From Balneolales bacterium (lineage in GTDB: Bacteria; Bacteroidota; Rhodothermia; Balneolales; Natronogracilivirgulaceae), in the NCBI GenBank assembly GCA_007116685.1, contig SKIC01000037.1:1-6276 (forward strand): 6,276 nucleotides of DNA, written 5' to 3'. The stretch's first letter is position 1; each line of letters starts with the position of its first letter. Under the pieces are notes generated by a model. The model searched no databases. It was given only the letters and a program-made list of their open reading frames with translations, and was not told the origin of the DNA. This document shows, one piece after another, positions 1 to 5,148 of this stretch. Position numbers and translations under genes: made by a program.

Positions 1-137
1 CCAACACCGTTTGCATTATACATGGTTTCAAACATGTCATCAATCAGTGTTTGGATCTCATCAGAATTTTCAGGAATTGCTACACAAGTAGCACGTAGTA
101 CGTCGTCATCGTAAGTTACAATGGGAAGAATTGCCAT
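1..137 (-). CDS. def: Peptide deformylase, N-terminal fragment (runs off the window)
   Basis: Peptide deformylase is a metal-dependent cytoplasmic enzyme that removes the formyl group from the N-terminal methionine of new proteins. Only the first 45 codons plus two bases are present, starting MAILPIVTYDDDVLR and ending MFETMYNANGV before the edge. The N-terminal ILPIVxYxDxVLR pattern and the helix IDDMFETMYxAxGVG, which leads into family motif I (GVGLAAPQ), are typical. The metal-binding EGCLS and HExDH motifs lie outside the window, so activity cannot be judged. The usual G-D/N-P-V-L-R stretch reads D-D-D-V-L-R here. The ATG lies three bases after the ruvX stop, so translation is probably coupled to ruvX. 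No clear Shine-Dalgarno is seen. The identification is confident despite the short length. Confidence 0.9.
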   Translation of the reverse strand, partial: MAILPIVTYDDDVLRATCVAIPENSDEIQTLIDDMFETMYNANGV

Positions 138-140
138 GTT

Positions 141-587
141 TTAGAAGGAATTTTGGTCTAAAAAATTTTGCAGGATAATAGTAGCCGCCACGCTATCAAT
201 CAAACCTTTTTGTTTTCTTTTTTTTCGGGAAACACCGGAGTCTATAATACTTTTCTTAGCAATTTCAGACGTGAATCGCTCATCCAATTTAATAATATGC
301 AGATTGGGAAAGTTTTTTTGAAGCCGGTTTATAAAAGCTTGCACCATGGATGTGCTGTCGTTTTCGTGACCTCTTAAAGATATAGGCCATCCGACAATAG
401 CGTGACTAATAACCGAAGCATTGGTTAGTTCTCGTACACGCTCAATTACTTCTTGATGATTGAAGGTCCCAACCGGGCTCGCCAGCATCCCGAGCGAGTC
501 CGATTGGGCTATTCCTATACGTTTCAGGCCAACGTCAAAACCAAGAATCCGCGAACCGGATGCGATTGGAGGATAAGAATTTATCAA
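141..587 (-). CDS. ruvX: RuvX/YqgF-family putative Holliday junction resolvase / pre-16S rRNA nuclease
   Basis: This 148-residue protein has the RNase H-like fold pattern of the YqgF family, whose members are implicated in 16S rRNA 5'-end maturation and in resolving recombination intermediates. The first strand has ILGFDVGLKRIGIA with the acidic residue D18. The middle has VGWP (66-69) followed by a G at 73. Next come LDERFTS with E103, and IDSVAATIIL with D131. The three acidic positions expected for the active site are therefore present, and the length is normal. A basic patch, SRKKRKQKG (120-128), precedes the last motif. No in-frame ATG precedes the first conserved strand. The best start is TTG at 587, and the reading frame closes five codons further upstream. 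It begins 16 bases after the HU-like gene and ends 3 bases before def, so it is probably in one operon with both. Confidence 0.93.
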   Translation of the reverse strand: MINSYPPIASGSRILGFDVGLKRIGIAQSDSLGMLASPVGTFNHQEVIERVRELTNASVISHAIVGWPISLRGHENDSTSMVQAFINRLQKNFPNLHIIKLDERFTSEIAKKSIIDSGVSRKKRKQKGLIDSVAATIILQNFLDQNSF

Positions 588-603
588 CCTGATTGTTATT
601 TAA

Positions 604-927
604 TTAAGCGTCTTCTAGTTGAGACTTTTCAAGCGGCTGGCGCAAGAATTCTTTTAAAAGTTTGCTAGGCTTGAAGTGAGTTTTACGATGCTCAGGAACG
701 TAAATAACTTCGTTTGTTTTTGGATTTCTTGCTTTTGGCTTAGCCTTGGTAACTTTTACCTCAAAAACTCCAAAATCACGGATTTCAATTCTACATGTTG
801 GATCTGCATCCATCATGGTTTCGCGTAATGCTACTATAACATCATCCACCCAAGGCTCAACCTGAACCATTGGAACATTATTTTTTTCTGAGATTCTGCG
901 AACTATATCTCTTTTAGTGTAGGTCAT
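604..927 (-). CDS. HU/IHF-family DNA-binding protein
   Basis: HU and IHF proteins are small dimeric nucleoid proteins that bend DNA through a beta-ribbon arm with a proline at its tip. The 107-residue product starts MTYTKRDIVRRISEK, the usual N-terminal helix. It has the core strand RDFGVFEV (50-57), the arm motif RNPKT (67-71) with the intercalating proline P69, and the closing FKPSK (85-89) that leads into the C-terminal helix. The family is about 90-100 residues long, and here there is a short acidic tail (about 97-107, EKSQLEDA). The family's GFG turn reads DFG, a change also found in some IHF-like relatives. I cannot tell HU from IHF by sequence alone, so no symbol is given. It heads the cluster with ruvX and def. 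The ATG has no obvious ribosome binding site. Confidence 0.93.
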   Translation of the reverse strand: MTYTKRDIVRRISEKNNVPMVQVEPWVDDVIVALRETMMDADPTCRIEIRDFGVFEVKVTKAKPKARNPKTNEVIYVPEHRKTHFKPSKLLKEFLRQPLEKSQLEDA

Positions 928-1119
928 GAGTTCTACAATTTTAAATTAGTGTTTAATGTGAAAAAACAACTTTACTTAAATAAGCAAGATTTGTCTGTAA
1001 TGATAATTTATGCTGCTAATACAAACGGGGTTAATAATTGAACATGTAATAGCTTGTTTGTAAAGCATTTAAAAATACGGATAATTGCTTTATTCAGAAA
1101 GGCTAACGAAGTAAAAGTT
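928..1119. other. Intergenic gap between rel and the HU-like gene
   Basis: This AT-rich gap of 192 bases has no convincing open reading frame. It contains a perfect 7-base inverted repeat, TACAAAC at 1020-1026 and GTTTGTA at 1056-1062, with a 29-base loop and no T-run beyond it on the minus strand. It is therefore not a clear terminator. The length and base composition would suit a promoter for the HU-ruvX-def cluster. I found no good match to a sigma-70 pair or to the Bacteroidota TTG / TAnnTTTG pattern at a sensible distance from the ATG. Confidence 0.4.
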
Positions 1120-3363
1120 TTATTCGTATCTGTATGCTAATTTTACACCTTCTATCCTTTGTAGCCTCTGGATTACTTTTTCAAGGTGCTTTATATCCTC
1201 AACCAACAATATCAATGTGCCCTCAAACATTCCACTATCACTATTAACGTTGATGCTTTTCATATTGGTTTGAAGTGACTTAGATATCACATTGGTGATG
1301 TCGTTTATCATCCCAACTTTGTCTTCACCTACAATTTTAACCGCACCAACAAACTGACCACCCGGTTTCTTGGCCCATTTCACATCTATGATGCGTTCTC
1401 CATCGGTTTTAATAAGGTGACGGGTGTTTTTACAGTTAATTCTGTGAATTTTTAAATCACCTTCCCGGCTGATAAACCCAACAACATCATCGCCGGGAAT
1501 AGGATTGCAACATTTTGCGTACGTGTATTTTACATCAGTAAGCTGCCCATTAATCAATAAGCCTTTTTTGCCGTCTTTGTTTTCGCGGGCGTCTTCATAG
1601 TAGATTTCGTAAATCTGCTTATTGTCAATTTGCTTATATACCGGTTCTTCTTCTTGATCTACCCGTCCTTTTCCTTTGTAAGATTTTACAGCTTTGTAAA
1701 GTTTTGAAAGGTCATACGCTCCTGAACCAATATCATAAAACATCTTCTGCAGGGAAGGGAACTTGAGTTTAGTGGCAACTTTAGCCAATTCCTGATCAGA
1801 AAGTTCGGTTTTGGTACGCTCGGCTTTTTTATCCCAGAGTTCTCTTCCGGCATCAGATATATCCACTTCTTTTTGACGGATAAACTGCCTGATTCGTGAG
1901 CGTGCCTTGTGCGTTTTGACATCGTTAATCCAATCAGGATTCAAATTGGATTGCTTACCTGTAATAATTTCAACCTGATCGCCGCTTTTGAGTTTGTGCC
2001 TCAGCGGAACCATTTGTCCATTTACTTTGGCAGCCAATGCCCGCTCACCAATTTCACTATGGATATCGAATGCGAAATCAATAGGGGAGGAGTCTTTGGG
2101 TAGCGTTCGTAATTCTCCATTCGGAGTAAAAATGTAGATTTCATCAGAATAGAGGTTCAATTGGAAATCTTCCATGAACTCCGTGGCGGCATCCGGACGT
2201 GGATTGTCTAATACTTCGCGAATCCAATTCACGAATTTATCCATGGATGAAGACTCGTTGCCTTCCTTGTACTTCCAATGGGCAGCAAGACCTTTTTCCG
2301 CAATTTCGTCCATTTTACGGGTTCTGATTTGAATCTCTACTTTTCTACCAGTTCGCGTAATTACAGTGGTGTGAAGCGATTGATAGCCGTTTGCTTTTGG
2401 TACAGAAATAAAGTCGCGGAAACGAGCTGGAATAGGAGTGTAGGCATCCGTAATGAAAGAATACACACGCCAGCAGTCTTCTTTTGAGTGCGGATCCTCC
2501 AAAATGATGCGTATCGCAAATAAATCATAGATTTCTTCAAAAGGCTTTTGCTGCCGCATCATCTTCCTGTAAATGGAATAAATGTGCTTTGGCCTGCCTT
2601 TTATTTCAAACTCGAACCCACTTTTATCAAGCTGAGTTTGAATAGGTTCCATGAATTTTTCGATGAACTCTTCTCGAGATTCCCGTTTTTCACGGAGCTT
2701 TCGGGATACAAATTTGAATCCGGTTGGATCCATCACTTTGAAGCATAAATCCTCAAACTCACTCTTCATTTTGTACAAACCAAAACGATGAGCTAGTGGT
2801 GCATAAAGATCAGTGGTTTCGGTCGCAATAGATAATTGCTTTGAGCGAGGTAAGTGATGGATGGTTCGCATATTGTGCAAACGATCCGCAAATTTGATTA
2901 AAATCACCCGTAAATCTTCCGCCATGGAAAGCAGAAGTTTCATAAAAGTCTCGGCTTGTTTGGTGCCTTTATTCTTAAAAACCCCGGAAATTTTTGTAAG
3001 GCCGTCAATCAAAAGGGAAACCGTTGGGCCAAACTCAGCTTCTATTTGATCCAGATTAATGCTTGTGTCCTCTACCGTATCATGAAGCAGAGCTACGGCA
3101 ACGGATACATCATCCATACCCAATTCACGCACAACGATTTCTGCAACGGCAATAGGATGCAGATAATAAGGCTCTCCGGAGGCTCTTGTTTCGCCATCAT
3201 GAGAAAAAAATGCTAAACGAAATGCTCTGCTTATCAAGTCATCATCACAGTTTTCCATGAACTCATTACAGGTTTGTAGAAGTTCTGTGAGCTCAAGTTG
3301 TTGTGGCTCAGGTAATTCTTTCCTGCAAATATCTGCGACGTTATGTAGTTCTACGTTTGACAT
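1120..3363 (-). CDS. rel: Bifunctional (p)ppGpp synthetase/hydrolase (long RSH, Rel type)
   Basis: Rel makes and degrades the alarmone (p)ppGpp in response to amino acid starvation, working on the ribosome. The 747-residue length is normal and all domains are present in order. The HD hydrolase (about 45-200) has H69, H94-D95 in HDTVEDT, and KFADRLHNMRT with D160, so hydrolase activity looks intact. The synthetase (about 240-370) has GRPKHIYSIYRKM, D280 in IYDLFAIRI, the R-F-R-D loop at 314-317, GYQSLHTT, and E343 in VEIQIRT. The TGS domain (about 406-470) carries H435 in the IHSEIG motif, the position that contacts the tRNA end in relatives. A helical region follows. The zinc-finger segment has C618-C619, H640 and C644. 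An ACT domain (about 670-745) ends the protein. The RxKD-type loop marks bifunctional enzymes, and here its lysine is replaced by arginine. No Shine-Dalgarno precedes the ATG. It is the first gene after the terminator of fabH. Confidence 0.97.
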   Translation of the reverse strand: MSNVELHNVADICRKELPEPQQLELTELLQTCNEFMENCDDDLISRAFRLAFFSHDGETRASGEPYYLHPIAVAEIVVRELGMDDVSVAVALLHDTVEDTSINLDQIEAEFGPTVSLLIDGLTKISGVFKNKGTKQAETFMKLLLSMAEDLRVILIKFADRLHNMRTIHHLPRSKQLSIATETTDLYAPLAHRFGLYKMKSEFEDLCFKVMDPTGFKFVSRKLREKRESREEFIEKFMEPIQTQLDKSGFEFEIKGRPKHIYSIYRKMMRQQKPFEEIYDLFAIRIILEDPHSKEDCWRVYSFITDAYTPIPARFRDFISVPKANGYQSLHTTVITRTGRKVEIQIRTRKMDEIAEKGLAAHWKYKEGNESSSMDKFVNWIREVLDNPRPDAATEFMEDFQLNLYSDEIYIFTPNGELRTLPKDSSPIDFAFDIHSEIGERALAAKVNGQMVPLRHKLKSGDQVEIITGKQSNLNPDWINDVKTHKARSRIRQFIRQKEVDISDAGRELWDKKAERTKTELSDQELAKVATKLKFPSLQKMFYDIGSGAYDLSKLYKAVKSYKGKGRVDQEEEPVYKQIDNKQIYEIYYEDARENKDGKKGLLINGQLTDVKYTYAKCCNPIPGDDVVGFISREGDLKIHRINCKNTRHLIKTDGERIIDVKWAKKPGGQFVGAVKIVGEDKVGMINDITNVISKSLQTNMKSINVNSDSGMFEGTLILLVEDIKHLEKVIQRLQRIEGVKLAYRYE

Positions 3364-3547
3364 TAAAAACTGTGGGAAAAGTGTAATCCGGATGTATTAA
3401 CTAAATAATTAACGAATATTATGCCAAAAATGGCGGATTTAATGAAATTTTATTTTTGGGCTTGTTCAATCTCCGTTAATCTTCCAATTGTCTGTCTCTG
3501 TATTTACTAGTTTAGAAAACTTCTACTTATCTCAATTAAAAATGTAT
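3364..3547 (-). promoter_or_regulatory. Presumed promoter and leader region of rel
   Basis: Because fabH transcription should stop at the terminator at 3550-3609, rel needs its own promoter in these 184 bases. No confident promoter elements were found. The region contains two direct copies of ATTAAC (3396-3401 and 3408-3413) spaced 12 bases apart, an 8-base palindrome ATCCGGAT (3386-3393), and a small hairpin GCCA-AAAA-TGGC (3423-3434). The first two lie within about 55 bases of the rel start and might be operator half-sites or chance in AT-rich sequence. The call rests on position rather than on a recognised motif. Confidence 0.4.
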
Positions 3548-3549
3548 CA

Positions 3550-3609
3550 AAACAAAAAAGGCTGATTTCAAACGAATGCACAAATTACATTTCGAATAAA
3601 ATCAGCCTT
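3550..3609 (-). terminator. Intrinsic terminator downstream of fabH
   Basis: A perfect 11-base inverted repeat (AAGGCTGATTT at 3558-3568, AAATCAGCCTT at 3599-3609) encloses a 30-base loop. On the minus strand the stem runs into a six-T run (complement of 3554-3559) followed by G and TTTTG, the form of a Rho-independent terminator reading in the direction of fabH. The loop can fold further: CGAATG at 3573-3578 pairs with CATTTCG at 3588-3594 if one T bulges. It starts about 20 bases beyond the fabH stop codon and separates the fabH and rel transcription units. Confidence 0.87.
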
Positions 3610-3629
3610 CAAGTTAGAAAGAGAAACTG

Positions 3630-4610
3630 TTATAAATGAACCAGCGCTCCGGCCCATGTGAGTCCGGCACCAAATGCAATCAATGCAACCAGGTCGCCTT
3701 CTTCAATCAATCCGGCTTCCAATGCTTCTGCAAAAGCAATAGGAACCGATGCGGCAGAAGTATTTCCGTAATTTTGAACATTGACGAAGACTTTCTCATT
3801 GGATAAACCCATTTGTGAAGACGCATATTCAATAATTCGGGCATTTGCCTGATGAGGAATCAAAAGTTTGATATCGTCAAAGGTTTTACCTGATTTTTCC
3901 ATCAATTCGCTCATGGTTTTTGGAATTACACCAGTAGCAAATTTGAATACTTCGCGGCCATTCATTTTTAAATAAACCTGACGTGCGTCAATCGTTTCGT
4001 GAGTGGCAGGCACTGCCGTACCTCCTGAAGGGTGAATAATACTTTGATAAAGAGAACCATCAGAACCCATTACATGTGATAATACTCCACAAGGCTCATC
4101 GGAAGCCTGAACCATAACAGCAGCGGCTCCATCACCGAATAAAACGCAGGTATTACGATCTTCCCAGTCTAGCTGTCGCGAAATTACTTCAACTCCAACT
4201 ACTACAATATTTTTGTAAGCACCTGTTCGTATAAAATTATCTGCCTGTATTAATCCAACAACAAAGCCGGTACATCCTACAACAGTGGTAAAAGCGCCCG
4301 CTGTTTTAGCACCTAGCATATCCTGAACCATACTGGAAACAGGAGGGACAAGGAAATCCGGGCTGGACGTGGCAACGATAATTAAATCGAGTTCGTCTGC
4401 GGTAACTCCGGCATGGGCCATAGCCTTTTGTGCTGATTCTGTAGCAAGAGTTGAGCAATGCTCACCTTCACTTACTACATGGCGTTGCTTGATACCTGTT
4501 CTTTCCTGTATCCATTGGTCACTGGTATCTACAAAAGTCGCAATCTCCTCATTTGTGAGTATGCGTTTAGGCAAGGCTTTGCCGTACCCGGTAATTTTTC
4601 CATATTTCAT
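3630..4610 (-). CDS. fabH: Beta-ketoacyl-ACP synthase III (KAS III)
   Basis: FabH condenses acetyl-CoA or a branched acyl-CoA with malonyl-ACP to start type II fatty acid synthesis in the cytoplasm. The 326-residue length is normal. The N-terminal signature TSDQWIQERTGIKQRH (29-44) is present, as is the full catalytic triad: C113 in GCTGF, H253 in IPHQAN and N283 in NYGNTSAAS. FGDGAAA (158-164) and the C-terminal FGAGLTWA (313-320) also match the family. The segment before the nucleophile, AFTTVVGCTGF, departs from the more usual FDxxAACSGF or AACTGF. The gene is not next to plsX or rpmF, its usual partners in many bacteria. Upstream is a small membrane protein gene, 134 bases away, and a strong terminator follows. 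It begins with ATG; AGAAG sits four bases upstream, at best a weak ribosome binding site. It is less likely to be a KAS III-like enzyme of another pathway. Confidence 0.94.
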   Translation of the reverse strand: MKYGKITGYGKALPKRILTNEEIATFVDTSDQWIQERTGIKQRHVVSEGEHCSTLATESAQKAMAHAGVTADELDLIIVATSSPDFLVPPVSSMVQDMLGAKTAGAFTTVVGCTGFVVGLIQADNFIRTGAYKNIVVVGVEVISRQLDWEDRNTCVLFGDGAAAVMVQASDEPCGVLSHVMGSDGSLYQSIIHPSGGTAVPATHETIDARQVYLKMNGREVFKFATGVIPKTMSELMEKSGKTFDDIKLLIPHQANARIIEYASSQMGLSNEKVFVNVQNYGNTSAASVPIAFAEALEAGLIEEGDLVALIAFGAGLTWAGALVHL

Positions 4611-4632
4611 AAACTTCTGAATTTGTTAACCT

Positions 4633-4658
4633 AAAAAGCTGGCGTAAAATACGCCAAC
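4633..4658 (-). terminator. Terminator-like hairpin in the fabH leader (possible attenuator)
   Basis: On the minus strand GTTGGCGTA and TACGCCAGC form a 9-base stem with one G-T wobble and a TTT loop, followed at once by TTTTT. This is the form of a compact intrinsic terminator. The T-run ends at 4633 and the fabH ATG begins at 4610, leaving only 22 bases, too few for a normal promoter downstream of it. The hairpin may end the transcript from the two upstream genes in part, or act as an attenuator of fabH. A 7-base repeat pair (ATTTGTT at 4621-4627, AACAAAT at 4670-4676) encloses it and could form an outer helix. Confidence 0.6.
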
Positions 4659-4695
4659 ATCGTCTATCCAACAAATCTGCGAAAATCATAGTGCC

Positions 4696-4734
4696 TCAGG
4701 TTACAACATGAATGTAAAATTCATCAAAACCTGA
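4696..4734 (-). repeat. Two-part stem-loop after the small membrane protein gene
   Basis: TCAGGTT (4696-4702) pairs with AACCTGA (4728-4734). Inside it ATGAAT (4708-4713) pairs with ATTCAT (4719-4724) around a five-base loop, giving an outer 7-base and an inner 6-base helix joined by an internal loop. It begins about 10 bases beyond the stop of the 115-residue gene. No T-run follows, so it is not a standard intrinsic terminator. It may protect the 3' end of the upstream message or form part of a structured fabH leader. Confidence 0.5.
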
Positions 4735-4744
4735 TGTTACAAAC

Positions 4745-5092
4745 CTAAGATTTCTCAGTTAGCTGGTCAATGACATCTCTCGTACTGCTGGTGAAGTATT
4801 CATTTTCAGTGTCATAATCTTCGTAGCCGAATTCTTTTTCATCCAAAGATCCACCGCTGTATACACCATATTTGATTACCAGAATCACGAACGCAACAAC
4901 CATGATTTGCGAGAAAACAAACATGGAAATGATAAAACCGTCACTTACTCCAGCATAGGAGAAGCTGACATAGGCTATCAGAAACATGGTGGTAAAAACT
5001 AGTAGAAAATACGGTGTCCGGATTGTTCTCCAGACATCAAACCGTTTGCCGTACGACTCCGTCCTTTGTTCTTTTGATAGTGTATTGTCCAT
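4745..5092 (-). CDS. Small two-helix membrane protein, function unknown
   Basis: I do not recognise a family for this 115-residue protein. A hydrophilic N-terminal stretch (1-26, several charged residues) is followed by two hydrophobic segments at about 27-47 (PYFLLVFTTMFLIAYVSF) and 53-75 (FIISMFVFSQIMVVAFVIL), joined by a short loop AGVSDG. The C-terminal 40 residues are polar and acidic, with a run of D, E and Y at about 84-99. This predicts an inner-membrane hairpin with both ends on the same side, probably the cytoplasm. No signal peptide cleavage site, cysteine or catalytic motif is visible. It lies 56 bases after the LPP20-like gene and 134 bases before fabH, all on one strand, so co-transcription with either is plausible. 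The coding call is supported by the clean amphipathic layout and the gap structure around it. Confidence 0.8.
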   Translation of the reverse strand: MDNTLSKEQRTESYGKRFDVWRTIRTPYFLLVFTTMFLIAYVSFSYAGVSDGFIISMFVFSQIMVVAFVILVIKYGVYSGGSLDEKEFGYEDYDTENEYFTSSTRDVIDQLTEKS

Positions 5093-5124
5093 ATTTCGCG
5101 AACAGGAGCAATACCAAAATCGTT

Positions 5125-5142
5125 TCTGATTACGGAATCAGA
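5125..5142 (-). repeat. Short stem-loop between the envelope protein and membrane protein genes
   Basis: TCTGATT and AATCAGA form a perfect 7-base stem with a four-base loop, six bases beyond the TAG stop of the upstream gene. On the minus strand the stem is followed by AACGATTTTGG, with only a four-T run a few bases away. It is a weak terminator candidate at most, or a processing or stability element that lets the two genes be expressed at different levels. Confidence 0.45.
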
Positions 5143-5148
5143 CGTAGA

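Noticed and set aside
928..970. A promoter for the HU-like gene using TAAAAT close to the ATG
   Set aside because: The only decent -10-like hexamer is about 11 bases from the ATG and lacks a matching -35. It would leave almost no leader, so the match is more likely due to AT richness.
1020..1062. The TACAAAC/GTTTGTA inverted repeat as a rel terminator
   Set aside because: It has a 7-base AT-rich stem, a 29-base loop and no T-run afterwards on the minus strand, so it would not be a convincing intrinsic terminator.
1909..3216. Several open frames on the plus strand and a second minus frame inside the rel region
   Set aside because: All lie opposite or out of frame with a complete, well-conserved Rel. 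They lack recognisable motifs and give the basic, cysteine- and serine-rich composition expected of shadow frames.
4681..4720. A fabH promoter with TATGAT at 4685-4690 on the minus strand
   Set aside because: The hexamer matches TATAAT at five of six positions, but at 16-18 bases spacing there is no acceptable -35 (the best match is three of six), and the lineage may not use the E. coli-type consensus. It is not listed as a feature.
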